Origin: W-Chloroflexi-9 sp045863195
GTDB taxonomy: Bacteria > Chloroflexota > Dehalococcoidia > UBA2979
DNA: 64,000 nt
Reading direction: 5' to 3'
Assembly (NCBI GenBank): GCA_045863195.1
Contig: BTUI01000010.1
Span: 55,890 to 119,889, forward strand
Below, in pieces: positions 34,106 to 43,221 of this stretch. Position 1 is the stretch's first letter, and every line of letters begins with the position of its first letter. The notes under the pieces were generated by a model. It saw only the letters and a list, made by a program, of their open reading frames with translations. It was not told the DNA's origin and did not search any database. The position numbers were made by a program, and so were the translations under genes.

Positions 34106-35497
34106 TCAGCCCTCCAGCGCCATCAGCATCGGGTTGCGGATCGCCTCGACGATCCAGGACATGAACCGCGCGCCGTCGGCACCGTCCACGACGCGGTGGT
34201 CGAAGCCGAGCGACAGGGGCATCAGGAGGCGCGGCGTCCACTGCTTCGTGGCGTCGTCCCAGACCGCCGTGCGCTCCGCGCGGCCCAGGCCGAGCACGGC
34301 GACCTCCGGCCAGTTGATGATCGGGTCGAAGTACCCCGTCCCGAGGCTCCCGAGGTTGGTGACGGTGAACGTGCTCCCCGTCATCTCCTCCAGCGTCAGC
34401 CGGTTCTCCCGCGCGCGTTCCGCGATCTCGTTCAGTTCGACGGAGATATCGATGATGTTCTTCTGGTCGGCATCCTCGATCTTCGGCACCACGAGCCCGC
34501 GGTCGGTGTCCACCGCCACGCCGAGGTGGATGTAGCGCTTCAGGACCACCTCCTGCGCCTCCACGTCCAGCGAGGCGTTGAACTTCGGGTGCGCGCGGAG
34601 GGCGGCCGCGACCACCTTCAGCATCATCACGGAGATCGTGAGGTTGCCCCCGGCCGCCTGCGCGCGCGCCTTGAACTGCTGTCGCATCTCCTCCATCGCC
34701 GTGATGTCGGCGCGGTGGTACAGGTGCACGTGGGGGATCTCCGCCCACGACTGGGCGAGGTTCCGCGCGACGGTGCGGCGCAGCCGGCTCATCGGCTCGC
34801 GCGTCACTTCGCCCCAGCGGGTGAAGTCCGGGAGCGGCCGCGCCTCGAACCCCCCGGCGGTCGAGGGCGTCTCGCTCACCGGCGAGGATGCCGGAGCCGC
34901 CGCGCGTGTGCGCGCTGCCCGCTTCACGTCATCCTCGTTGATGCGTCCACCCGGCCCGGATCCGGTGACGGTGGCGAGGTCTACGCCGACCTCCCGCGCG
35001 AACTTGCGGACGGCGGGCGAGGCGAACACCGGGGCGTCGCCCGGAGCGTGTGTTGGCGTGGCTGCTGGCGTCGAGGCGGCGGGAGCCGGCGTGTCGGCGG
35101 GGGCGGGTGGGGGTGCAGGCGTCGGTGTTGCTGCGCTGGGCTGCGGCGCGGGCGCCTCGGCAGCCGGTGCCGCGGCGGGTGCCGAGGCTGGCTCAGGTGC
35201 TGGCTCCGGTGCTGGCTCCGGGGCCGAGGGCGCTGCGGGGGCGCTCGGGCGCTCCGCAGCAGCGGCCGCCTCCACGCTCACGAGGACGGCGCCGACGCGG
35301 ATCGTCTGGCCGGGCGCGACGTGTACCTTCGTGACGACCCCGGCACTGGTCGCCGGGACGTCCAGCGTCGCCTTCTCCGTCTCGATCTCGAGGATCGGCT
35401 GGTCGACGGCGACCTGGTCGCCTTCCGCGACCAGCACCTTCAGCACGTCGGCCTCGGTGATGTTCTCGCCCAGGCTGGGCAGCACGATGTCGGACAT
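34106..35497 (-). CDS. aceF: dihydrolipoamide acyltransferase (E2) of pyruvate dehydrogenase
   Basis: A 463-residue E2 subunit carrying acetyl groups on lipoate and moving them to CoA. There is a single N-terminal lipoyl domain (~2-75) with the modified Lys at ~42 (TEKAT). A long Ala/Pro/Glu linker (~80-165) contains short repeats such as EPAPEPAPEPA. The E1/E3-binding domain (ASPAVRKFAREVGVDL ... GPGGRI, ~168-195) and catalytic domain (~230-463) follow, the latter with FDHRVVDGADG (~437-447) holding the catalytic His and Asp. One lipoyl domain contrasts with three in E. coli AceF. A GAGAGGAA ribosome site precedes the ATG. The lipoylating enzymes are encoded divergently. Confidence 0.93.
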   Translation of the reverse strand: MSDIVLPSLGENITEADVLKVLVAEGDQVAVDQPILEIETEKATLDVPATSAGVVTKVHVAPGQTIRVGAVLVSVEAAAAAERPSAPAAPSAPEPAPEPAPEPASAPAAAPAAEAPAPQPSAATPTPAPPPAPADTPAPAASTPAATPTHAPGDAPVFASPAVRKFAREVGVDLATVTGSGPGGRINEDDVKRAARTRAAAPASSPVSETPSTAGGFEARPLPDFTRWGEVTREPMSRLRRTVARNLAQSWAEIPHVHLYHRADITAMEEMRQQFKARAQAAGGNLTISVMMLKVVAAALRAHPKFNASLDVEAQEVVLKRYIHLGVAVDTDRGLVVPKIEDADQKNIIDISVELNEIAERARENRLTLEEMTGSTFTVTNLGSLGTGYFDPIINWPEVAVLGLGRAERTAVWDDATKQWTPRLLMPLSLGFDHRVVDGADGARFMSWIVEAIRNPMLMALEG

Positions 35498-35515
35498 CGG
35501 TCGGTTCCTCTCGCG

Positions 35516-38200
35516 CTACCGGGTCGCCGGGTTCGGACGCTCGGGGTCGATGCGGAGCGCCTCGCCCGCGCGCACGGCGAGACTCACCGGCACCTGCTCC
35601 TCGCGTGCAAGCGCGGAGAGCGCTGCGAACGCGATGTGACGCGCGTCCACCTCGAAGAAGTCGCGGAGCGTCTCGCGCGTGTCGCTGCGCCCGAAGCCGT
35701 CCGTGCCGAGCGCGACGACGCGCGCGTCCACCCACTTCGCGAGGCCGTCCGGGAGCGCCTTCAGGTAGTCGGACGCGGCCACGACCACCTGGCCGTGCCC
35801 GAGTTGCTGCGCGACGTACGGCTCCTGCGGTGGCTCCGCCGGGTGGAGCAGGTTCCACCGCTCTACCTCGATCGCGTCGCGGCGGAGTTCCGTGAACGAG
35901 GTCACCGACCACACGTCAGAGGCGACGCCGAACTGGTCGAGCAACAACTCCTGCGCGCGCAGCACCTCGTTCAGGATCGCGCCGCTGCCGAGCAGGTGGA
36001 CGCGCGGCTGCCCGGCCTCGCCGAGCGAGCGGAAGCGGTACATGCCGCGCACGATACCGTCCCGGACGCCCTCGTGGTCCGGCATGGGGGGCTGGCGGTA
36101 CGCCTCGTTCGTCACGGTCAGGTAGACCAGGCGCTCTTCGCCCTCCACGAACATGCGGCGGATCCCGTCTTCGAGGAGGACGGCGATCTCGTAGGCGAAC
36201 GCCGGGTCGTAGGCATGTAGCATCGGCACGACCGAGGCGAGGACGTGGCTGTGCCCGTCCTGGTGCTGCAGGCCCTCGCCGTTCAGCGTCGTGCGCCCGG
36301 CGGTCGCGCCGACGAGGAACCCGCGCGTGCGCGCGTCCGAGGCGGCCCACACGAAGTCGCCGACGCGTTGGAGCCCGAACATCGAGTAGAAGATGAAGAA
36401 CGGCAGCGTGGTCGTGCCGTAGTTTGCCGCGGAGGTGCCCGCCGCGATGAACGAGGAGATCGACCCCGCCTCGGTGATCCCTTCCTCCAGGACCTGGCCG
36501 TCCTTCGTCTCCTTGTAGAAGAGCAGGTTCTCGCGATCGACCGGTTCGTACTTCTGGCCGTGCGACGAGTAGATCCCGAACTCCCGGAAGAACGTCTCCA
36601 TGCCGAACGTGCGCGCCTCGTCCGGCACGATCGGCACGACACGCCTGCCGACCTTCGGGTCTCGCATGAGCGCGGCGAGCATCCGCACGAACACCATCGT
36701 GGTGGACGCCTCGCGCTCCCCGCTGCCCGCGTAGAATTCCGCGAACGGCTCGAAGGACGGCGCCTCCACCGTGCCGTGTCGGACGCGGCGCTGCGGCAGC
36801 GATCCGCCGAGGGCGGCGCGGCGGTCGCGCAGGTAGCGCATCTCCGCGCTGTCCGCGGCCGGGCGGTAGAGCGGCGCGTTCGCCACCTCCTCGTCGGAGA
36901 GGGGCACCTTGAAGCGGTCGCGGAACTGCAGCAGTTCCTGCACGTTCAGGTGCTTCTGCTGGTGGGAGATGTTGCGCCCCTCGCCGGCCTCGCCCAGCCC
37001 GTAGCCCTTGATCGTGCGCGCGAGGATCACCGTGGGCGCGCCCCGGTGTTGCGAGGCGGCGCGGTAAGCGGCGTACACCTTCTCGGTATCGTGCCCGCCG
37101 AGGCGCATCCGCCAGAGCTCATCGTCGGAGAGGTGTGCCACCATCCGCGCCAGTCGCGGGTCGGCGCCCCAGAAGTGCTTCCGGATGTAGGCGCCGCCGG
37201 CGACGGTGTACTTCTGGTACTCGCCGTCCACGATGTCGCCCATGCGGTCGGCGAGGACGCCCTCGGTGTCCTGCGCGAGCAGGGGATCCCAGTCGCCGCC
37301 CCAGATCACCTTGATCACGTTCCAGCCGACGCCGCGGAAGACCGCCTCCAGCTCCTGGATGATCTGGCCGCTGCCGCGCACCGGGCCGTCCAGCCGCTGC
37401 AGGTTGCAGTTCACGACGAAGACCAGGTTGTCCAGGTGTTCGCGCGCCGCGAGCGAGATCGCGCCGAGCGCCTCCGGCTCGTCCGTCTCGCCGTCGCCGA
37501 GGAAGCACCACACCTTCTGGTCGCTGGGCTCCTTCAGCCCGCGCGCCTCCAGGTAGCGCATCATCCGCGCCTGGTAGATCGCCATGAGCGGCCCGAGGCC
37601 CATGGAGACCGTGGGGAACTGCCAGAAGTCCGGCATCAGCCACGGGTGCGGGTAGGACGACAGGCCGTCCGCCGAGAGTTCGCGCCGGAACGCATGCAAC
37701 TGAGCCGGCGTGAGCCGCCCCTCGAGGTAGGCGCGCGCGTAGATGCCCGGCGAGGCGTGCCCCTGGATGTAGATCAGGTCGCCGCCGGAGGGGTGGTCGG
37801 GACCACGCCAGATGTGGTTGAACCCAACCTCGTAGAGCGTGGCCGCGGAGGCGTACGTGGAGATGTGCCCCCCGATGCCGGGGAAGCGGTCGTTCGCCTC
37901 GCTCACCATCGCCAGCGCGTTCCAGCGGACGATGCTCTTGAGGCGATCCTCCACCGGCAGGTTGCCCGGGTAGGCGCCCTGCTGCGAGGCCGGGATCGTA
38001 TTGACATAAGGTGTACGCGAGGTGACCGGGAGCGTCACCCCGAGGCGCTGCGCCGCGATCTGGAGCGACTCCAGCAGGCTGCTCGCCCGCTCCGCGCCGC
38101 GGCTGCGCGCTACGTCCCGCAGCGCCGCGATCCACTCCTGCGTCTCTACCCAGTCCGGCGTGGAGGGCACATCCGGCGCCGCCGAGGGCTCGTCGCTCAT
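35516..38200 (-). CDS. aceE: pyruvate dehydrogenase E1 component, homodimeric (AceE type)
   Basis: An 894-residue thiamine-diphosphate enzyme that decarboxylates pyruvate and acetylates the lipoyl arm of E2. The full-length, single-chain form (E. coli AceE is 887) is seen, not the alpha/beta form commoner in Gram-positive and many Chloroflexi bacteria. Landmarks: GGHISTYASAATLYEVGFNH in pieces (~119-138), the TPP motif GDGETDEPE to NCN (~236-272), and in the second half TAGRTTLNGEGLQHQDGHSH (~632-651). It heads the aceE-aceF-lpd operon; GGGGAG lies before the ATG. The 96-base gap to lipB should hold both promoters. Confidence 0.94.
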   Translation of the reverse strand: MSDEPSAAPDVPSTPDWVETQEWIAALRDVARSRGAERASSLLESLQIAAQRLGVTLPVTSRTPYVNTIPASQQGAYPGNLPVEDRLKSIVRWNALAMVSEANDRFPGIGGHISTYASAATLYEVGFNHIWRGPDHPSGGDLIYIQGHASPGIYARAYLEGRLTPAQLHAFRRELSADGLSSYPHPWLMPDFWQFPTVSMGLGPLMAIYQARMMRYLEARGLKEPSDQKVWCFLGDGETDEPEALGAISLAAREHLDNLVFVVNCNLQRLDGPVRGSGQIIQELEAVFRGVGWNVIKVIWGGDWDPLLAQDTEGVLADRMGDIVDGEYQKYTVAGGAYIRKHFWGADPRLARMVAHLSDDELWRMRLGGHDTEKVYAAYRAASQHRGAPTVILARTIKGYGLGEAGEGRNISHQQKHLNVQELLQFRDRFKVPLSDEEVANAPLYRPAADSAEMRYLRDRRAALGGSLPQRRVRHGTVEAPSFEPFAEFYAGSGEREASTTMVFVRMLAALMRDPKVGRRVVPIVPDEARTFGMETFFREFGIYSSHGQKYEPVDRENLLFYKETKDGQVLEEGITEAGSISSFIAAGTSAANYGTTTLPFFIFYSMFGLQRVGDFVWAASDARTRGFLVGATAGRTTLNGEGLQHQDGHSHVLASVVPMLHAYDPAFAYEIAVLLEDGIRRMFVEGEERLVYLTVTNEAYRQPPMPDHEGVRDGIVRGMYRFRSLGEAGQPRVHLLGSGAILNEVLRAQELLLDQFGVASDVWSVTSFTELRRDAIEVERWNLLHPAEPPQEPYVAQQLGHGQVVVAASDYLKALPDGLAKWVDARVVALGTDGFGRSDTRETLRDFFEVDARHIAFAALSALAREEQVPVSLAVRAGEALRIDPERPNPATR

Positions 38201-38284
38201 CGCATCGCTCCCCGCGCGTCCGTCCCGCGCGCTCCGTCCAGCCTATCGCAGCACCGTGATACCGGGGCGGTGCGGCTCCGTTGC

Positions 38285-38290
38285 TAGACT
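38285..38290 (+). promoter_or_regulatory. -10-like element of a probable leaderless message (lipB-lipA)
   Basis: TAGACT is followed by exactly six bases and the lipB ATG; no ribosome site is present. It lies in the 96-base divergent gap shared with aceE. Confidence 0.4.
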
Positions 38291-38296
38291 CGATCC

Positions 38297-39019
38297 ATGA
38301 CCGCCGAGGCCACCCCGCGCGCGACCTGGATCGCCTGCCTCCGCGCCACCGGCGTGGCGTACGAGGCCGGACTCGCGTGGCAGCGCGCCACCGCCGCCGC
38401 CCTCCGCGCCGGGACCGGCGCCGAGGCGATCGCGCTGATCGAACACGCCTCCGTCTACACCCTCGGCGCGCGCGGTGACCGCGGGAGCCTGCGCGTCCCG
38501 GCCGAGGCGCTCCGCGCGCCGCTGATAGAGGCCGACCGCGGCGGCGATGTGACGTGGCACGGCCCGGGCCAACTCGTGGGCTACCCGATCCTCGACCTGC
38601 GCGCGCGCGGCATCCGGCCCGCGGACTACGTCCGCGCGCTGGAACGCGTGCTGATCGAGGCGTTGCGCGTCCTCGGCGTGGCGGCCACGACGGTGCCCGG
38701 CCGGCCCGGCGTCTGGGTCGGCGACGTGAAGGTCGCCGCGATTGGCGTACGCGTGCGTGACGGCGTGTCGACGCACGGCTTCGCGCTGAACGTGGACCCG
38801 GACCTCACCTGGTTCGACGACATCGTGCCCTGCGGCATTGCGGATGCGACCGTGACCTCGCTTCACGCGCTGCTCGCCGAGCCGCCCTCGATCGAGCGAG
38901 TGGTGGAGGTCGTACGCGGCGCGTTCGAGGCGGAGTTCGAGGTCAGCGTGATCGGCGCGGAGACCTGGGATGCGCACGAGCGGGCGGCGCACGCCTGGGT
39001 GCGGCAGCGGTGGTCATGA
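38297..39019 (+). CDS. lipB: lipoyl(octanoyl) transferase
   Basis: A 240-residue enzyme that moves octanoyl from acyl carrier protein to the lipoyl-domain lysine, for example Lys42 of the AceF encoded on the other side of the divergent promoter. Motifs: RGGDVTWHGPGQLVGYP (~78-94), the catalytic Lys in GDVKVAAIG (~141-149), THGFALNV and the nucleophilic Cys in DDIVPCGI (~174-181). About 30 extra C-terminal residues (to HAWVRQRWS) lie beyond the core. Its TGA overlaps the lipA ATG (ATGA). Confidence 0.94.
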   Translation: MTAEATPRATWIACLRATGVAYEAGLAWQRATAAALRAGTGAEAIALIEHASVYTLGARGDRGSLRVPAEALRAPLIEADRGGDVTWHGPGQLVGYPILDLRARGIRPADYVRALERVLIEALRVLGVAATTVPGRPGVWVGDVKVAAIGVRVRDGVSTHGFALNVDPDLTWFDDIVPCGIADATVTSLHALLAEPPSIERVVEVVRGAFEAEFEVSVIGAETWDAHERAAHAWVRQRWS

Positions 39020-39915
39020 GCGCACCCGCGCCCGGCCGCGATCCGAAACCGCCCTGGCTGAAGGCCCGGTTCCCCTCCGGCGAGCGGTTCAGCCACATCA
39101 CCGACCTCTTGCGCTCGGAACGCCTCCACACCGTCTGCGAGGAGGCGCGCTGCCCGAACATCGGCGAGTGCTTCAACAGCGGCACCGCCACCTTCATGAT
39201 CCTCGGTGACGTCTGCACCCGCGCCTGCGGCTTCTGTGCCGTCACCTCCGGCCGCCCGGAGGCGCTCGACCTGCTGGAGCCGTACCGCCTCGCGAAGACC
39301 GTCGAGACGCTCGGCCTCGACTACGCGGTCATCACCTCCGTGAACCGGGACGACGTGCCAGATGGCGGCGCGAGCGTGTTCGCGGCCTGCATCCGCGCGA
39401 TCCGCCGGCTGCGCCCCGGCTGTCGCGTGGAGGTGCTGATCCCCGACTTCGAGGGCAACGCGGAGGCCCTCGCAACGGTCGTTGAGGCGCGTCCCGACGT
39501 CCTGAACCACAACATCGAGACCGTGCCGCGGCTGTACGCCCGCGCACGCCCGCGCGGCGACTACGCGCGCACGCTGGATCTCTTCCGCCGCGCTCGACGC
39601 CTCGACCCGGCGATGCCGCTGAAAAGCGGCCTCATGGTCGGCCTCGGGGAGACCGAGGCGGAACTGCACGCGGTGTTCGCGGACCTGCGCGCGTCGGGCG
39701 TCGATGTACTCACCGTCGGCCAGTACCTCCGCCCGACGCCGAAGCACCTGCCGGTCGCGCGCTACTGGCACCCGGAGGAGTTCGCGGCGCTGAAGGCGCA
39801 CGCGCTCGACCTCGGCTTCGCGCACGTGGAGGCGGGGCCGTTCGTGCGCTCCTCTTACCACGCGGGCGAGCAGGCGGACGCGGCGCGCGCCGGGCTGGAG
39901 GCGTCCCGTGGCTGA
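39016..39915 (+). CDS. lipA: lipoyl synthase
   Basis: A 299-residue radical-SAM enzyme that inserts two sulfurs into protein-bound octanoyl groups. Both iron-sulfur motifs are intact: the auxiliary-cluster CEEARCPNIGEC (Cys ~41, 46, 52) and the radical-SAM CTRACGFC (Cys ~67, 71, 74). The C-terminal RSSYHAGEQ carries the conserved Ser that ligates the auxiliary cluster. The ATG at 39016 overlaps lipB by four bases; an alternative GTG six bases upstream is less likely. The end overlaps the next gene by eight bases. Confidence 0.95.
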   Translation: MSAPAPGRDPKPPWLKARFPSGERFSHITDLLRSERLHTVCEEARCPNIGECFNSGTATFMILGDVCTRACGFCAVTSGRPEALDLLEPYRLAKTVETLGLDYAVITSVNRDDVPDGGASVFAACIRAIRRLRPGCRVEVLIPDFEGNAEALATVVEARPDVLNHNIETVPRLYARARPRGDYARTLDLFRRARRLDPAMPLKSGLMVGLGETEAELHAVFADLRASGVDVLTVGQYLRPTPKHLPVARYWHPEEFAALKAHALDLGFAHVEAGPFVRSSYHAGEQADAARAGLEASRG

Positions 39916-41287
39916 GCGGCTCGTGATCATCGGTGGTGACGCGGCGGGCATGACCACCGCCACGAACGCGCGCCGCATGCGCTCCGCGGAGGCCCTGGAG
40001 ATTGTGGCGTTCGAGCGCTCCGACTGGATCTCGTTCTCCGCGTGCGGGGAGCCGTACTACGTCAGCGGCGACGTGACCCCGTTCGAGCGCCTGCTCATCC
40101 GCAGCGTGGAGGAGTTCGCGAAGGCCGGCATCACCGTCCACAAGCGCCACGAGGTCACCGCCATCGATCCGGACGCGCGCACCGTGACCGTGCGCGACCA
40201 CCTCGGCGGGCGCGAGTTCACCGTGGGGTACGACCACCTGATGTACGCGACCGGCGCCCGCGCGCGCCGTCTGCCGGTGGAGGGCATGGACCTTCTCGGC
40301 GTGCACCAGATGCACGTGCTGGATGATGCGCTCGCCGTCCGCCGGCTCGTCGCGCAGCGTCCGAGGCGCGCCGTGGTCGTCGGCGGCGGCTTCGTCGGCA
40401 TCGAGATGGCGGAGGCGTTCCACGTCAACGGCATCGAGACGACCGTGGTCGCCTCGGGCATCGGCCTCCTGGACGGTGCGTTCGATGTGGAGATGTCCGA
40501 GCGCATCACGGAGGCGGTGCGCGCGATGGGGATCGGCGTCGTGACCGGGCACCGGGTGGAGTGCCTGCACGGCGAGGGCGGACGGGTCACCTCGGTCGGC
40601 TGCGGCGACCGAGCGATCCCAGCCGACCTGGTCGTGATCGCCGCTGGCACCGTGCCGAACGTGGAACTGGCGAGGGCGGCCGGGCTCCGCCTCGGTGAGA
40701 GCGGCGCCGTGTGGGTGGACGACCACCAGCGCACGAGCATCCCCGGCATCTACGCCGCCGGTGACTGTGCCGAGGTCACGCACCGGCTCACCGGCCGCCC
40801 GCTCAACCTGCACCTCGGCACGCTCGCGAACCGGACGGGGCGGGTCGCTGGCTTCAACATCGGCGGCGGGGACGAGGCGTTCCCCGGCGTCCTCGGCACC
40901 GCGATCACGAAGTGCCTCGACCTGGAGATCGCCCGTACCGGCCTCACCGAAGCCGAGGCGCGAGCCGCCGGGTTCGACGTGCTGGCGACGACGTTTGAGG
41001 CGACGACGGCCGCTGGCTACTGGCCGCACGCCCGGCCGATGTGGGTGCGCGCCGTGGCCGACCGGGCGACCCGCCGCCTCCTCGGCACGCAGATCGCCGG
41101 CGGGCCGACCGCCGGGAAGCGGGTCGATGCGCTGGCGACCGCCATCTGGAACGAGATGACGGTGGACGCGCTGCTGAACGTAGACCTCTCCTACGCCCCG
41201 CCGTTCTCCGGGGTCTGGGATCCGGTGGCGACGGCGGCGCGGGTGCTCCAATCGGCTCTGGACGCCTCCGGGCGCGCGCCTCGATAA
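39908..41287 (+). CDS. FAD-dependent disulfide reductase, CoA-disulfide/persulfide reductase-like
   Basis: A 459-residue flavoprotein of the CoADR/NADH oxidase group. FAD fold IIGGDAAGMTTA (~7-18), a single redox Cys in FSACGEPYYV (Cys ~44), where CoA-disulfide reductases keep one active Cys, the NAD fold VVVGGGFVGIEMAE (~158-171), and the C-terminal dimerisation domain (~330-450). It could reduce CoA disulfide, CoA-persulfide or elemental sulfur chains; a role beside lipoyl synthase in sulfur supply is possible but speculative. The GTG start overlaps lipA, so it belongs to the lipB-lipA operon. Confidence 0.85.
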   Translation: MAERLVIIGGDAAGMTTATNARRMRSAEALEIVAFERSDWISFSACGEPYYVSGDVTPFERLLIRSVEEFAKAGITVHKRHEVTAIDPDARTVTVRDHLGGREFTVGYDHLMYATGARARRLPVEGMDLLGVHQMHVLDDALAVRRLVAQRPRRAVVVGGGFVGIEMAEAFHVNGIETTVVASGIGLLDGAFDVEMSERITEAVRAMGIGVVTGHRVECLHGEGGRVTSVGCGDRAIPADLVVIAAGTVPNVELARAAGLRLGESGAVWVDDHQRTSIPGIYAAGDCAEVTHRLTGRPLNLHLGTLANRTGRVAGFNIGGGDEAFPGVLGTAITKCLDLEIARTGLTEAEARAAGFDVLATTFEATTAAGYWPHARPMWVRAVADRATRRLLGTQIAGGPTAGKRVDALATAIWNEMTVDALLNVDLSYAPPFSGVWDPVATAARVLQSALDASGRAPR

Positions 41288-41368
41288 CGTCCGGAGTAAT
41301 GCCGGTCCCCGACACGCGATCTTCATCGGTTCCGCCGATCCGGGTGATGCGCCTAGGAACGCCCGGCG

Positions 41369-41374
41369 TATCGT
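41369..41374 (+). promoter_or_regulatory. -10-like element of a probable leaderless message (MFS gene)
   Basis: TATCGT is followed by exactly six bases and the ATG at 41381, the same arrangement as at the phosphoesterase gene (TATCGT at 19629). There is no ribosome site. Confidence 0.4.
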
Positions 41375-41380
41375 CGAAGC

Positions 41381-42727
41381 ATGGGCCGTCGCCTGTTCCC
41401 CAACGTCTACGAGGGCTGGATCGTCGTCGGGTCGGCGGCGTTCATCATGCTCGCGATGTCCGCCTCGTTCTTCTACGGGTTCGGCACGATCTTCAACGAG
41501 GTCATTGACGAGTTCGGCTGGAGCGTGGCCGCGACCTCGCTCGCCTTCTCCCTCCGGTCCGAGGTCGGCGGCATCGCCGCCCCCCTCGTGGGCGTGATGA
41601 TCGACCGGGTCGGCCCGCGCCGGGTGATGATCGCGGGCCTGCTCGTCTCCGCGCTCGGCATCGTGATCATGTCGCTCATCCAGGAGATCTGGCACTTCTA
41701 CGTTGCCATGCTCGTCATCGCCGTCGGCTCCTCGGCCGCCGGCGGGCAGGTGGGCCTCGTCGCCGTCGCGACCTGGTTCGAGCAGCGCCGGGCGCGGGCG
41801 ATGTCGTTCATGACGATCGGCGGCGGCCTCGGCGGACTGCTCGTGGTGGGCATCGCGGCGCTGGTCGAACTCCTCGGCTGGCGGGTCGCGCTTCAGGTGA
41901 TCGGCGCGTTCATGGCGAGCGCCGGCATCGTCGTCGCGCTCAACATCCGCGCGAGGCCGGGCAACCACCCGCAGCCGATGGACGGCATCCGCTACGCGGA
42001 CGACGAGGTGGTGCCGGCGCCGGCCGTGCGCTGGGGCATCCCCGTCCGCACCGTCCTGAAGTCGCGCTCGTTCCTGTTCCTCGCGATCGGCATGTCGCTC
42101 TACGCCTTCGGCTCCACGACCTTCGTGGTGCACCAGATCCCGTACCTGGAGAAGGACATGGGGGTCTCGAAGGCGGTCGCCTCCACCAGCGTCGCCGCAT
42201 TCACGGTCTTCTCGATCGTCGGCCGGCTCGGGTTCGGCATCCTCGCGGACCGCTTCTCGAAGCCGGCCGTGCTCGCGGCGTCTACCGGGATGGTGGTGGT
42301 GGGGCTGGTGCTGCTCGCGCTCGCAAACAGCTTCCTGACGGCGATGATCGCGATCCTCATCATCTCGCCGGGCTTCGGCGGATCGATCCCGGTGCGCCCG
42401 GCGATGCTCGCGGACTACTTCGGCACGAAGTACTTCGGGACGATCAACGGCCTCGGGTCGCTGATCATGACGACCGGCGGTGCGATCGGGCCGTGGTTCG
42501 TGGGGCGCGTGGTGGACCAGACCGGCCACTACCAGTTCGGCTGGTACGTCACCGCCGCTGTCACCGCGCTCGCGATCCCGCTCTTTCTCGCCTCCCAGCC
42601 GCCGCGCGCCCTTGTCGAGGTCGCGAAGCGCGAGGCGGAGTCGGAGCCGCAGGACAGCCGTGGCGGCGACCTGTCGACGGCCGGGGGCACTAGGCCCGCA
42701 CCCGGCCGCCGCCCGAAGGGTCGCTAG
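41381..42727 (+). CDS. MFS transporter, monocarboxylate/OxlT-like
   Basis: A 448-residue, 12-helix carrier. The N-terminus YEGWIVVGSAAFIMLAMSASFFYG (in TM1), the loop 2-3 motif GVMIDRVGPRRVMIAG (~69-84) and the second-half equivalent GILADRFSKPAVLAAS (~286-301) fit the oxalate/formate antiporter and monocarboxylate-porter branch. Arg residues in GSIPVRPAMLADYFGTKYFG (~327-346) also match. It probably moves an organic acid. The last ~40 residues are a polar Gly/Arg/Pro-rich tail. It overlaps the stop of the convergent VOC gene by four bases. Confidence 0.88.
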   Translation: MGRRLFPNVYEGWIVVGSAAFIMLAMSASFFYGFGTIFNEVIDEFGWSVAATSLAFSLRSEVGGIAAPLVGVMIDRVGPRRVMIAGLLVSALGIVIMSLIQEIWHFYVAMLVIAVGSSAAGGQVGLVAVATWFEQRRARAMSFMTIGGGLGGLLVVGIAALVELLGWRVALQVIGAFMASAGIVVALNIRARPGNHPQPMDGIRYADDEVVPAPAVRWGIPVRTVLKSRSFLFLAIGMSLYAFGSTTFVVHQIPYLEKDMGVSKAVASTSVAAFTVFSIVGRLGFGILADRFSKPAVLAASTGMVVVGLVLLALANSFLTAMIAILIISPGFGGSIPVRPAMLADYFGTKYFGTINGLGSLIMTTGGAIGPWFVGRVVDQTGHYQFGWYVTAAVTALAIPLFLASQPPRALVEVAKREAESEPQDSRGGDLSTAGGTRPAPGRRPKGR

Positions 42728-43134
42728 GACTTCTTCGGGTAGATCTCCATCAGCACGAAGTTGGACGAGGTGGGGTGCACCCAGGCGTTGCCGCCGTTGG
42801 GGGCACGGTTCACCTTGCCGCCGTTATCGATCACCTGCTGCACGAAGGCGTCCGTGTCCGCGCACTCGTAGGCGAGCAGGTAGATGCCCTCGCCGTGCGG
42901 GTTGAACGGGTTCACGCGCTCCTTCATCAGCTTGGCGATCGGGCTCTCGTCCGAGACCGGGCAGATGAGGTGGCACATCACCTGCCCGTTGTAGCCGACC
43001 GGCTGGTAGGTGAAGTTGCCGATCGGGTTGTGCGCCTTCTCGCCGATCTTCGTCATGCCGAAGCGGGACTCGTAGTGCGCGATCGCCTCGTCCAGGTCGT
43101 GGACAGCGACGGTGTAGTGCTTGAACGTGATCAC
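42724..43134 (-). CDS. VOC (glyoxalase/bleomycin-resistance) superfamily protein
   Basis: A 136-residue protein with two beta-alpha-beta-beta-beta modules. The first begins FKHYTVAVHDLDEAIAHYES (~4-23), with a His at the usual first metal position. The second has IYLLAYECADTDAFVQQV (~84-101), and the end has ...WVHPTSSNFVLMEIYP, with a Glu at the likely final metal position. A methylmalonyl-CoA epimerase-like role would suit the nearby C4/C5-CoA genes, but length and spacing do not prove it; any VOC lyase or dioxygenase is possible. GTG start with GGGAG upstream. Confidence 0.75.
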   Translation of the reverse strand: MITFKHYTVAVHDLDEAIAHYESRFGMTKIGEKAHNPIGNFTYQPVGYNGQVMCHLICPVSDESPIAKLMKERVNPFNPHGEGIYLLAYECADTDAFVQQVIDNGGKVNRAPNGGNAWVHPTSSNFVLMEIYPKKS

Positions 43135-43221
43135 GGAGTGCTCCCATCAGACCTCGGTTGGCGTGGGGAGACTAGCAGAGCCGGGAAGCGGGGTCGCGAG
43201 GCGTCCCCGCCCCGCCGAGGC

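Noticed and set aside
34196..38287. two ~675-residue plus-strand open frames opposite aceE and aceF
   Set aside because: Antisense shadows of well-recognised enzymes; composition is that of reversed GC-rich coding DNA.
39710..42529. 939-residue minus-strand open frame
   Set aside because: It lies antisense to the reductase and MFS genes; His/Arg/Asp-rich, no domain, no ribosome site.
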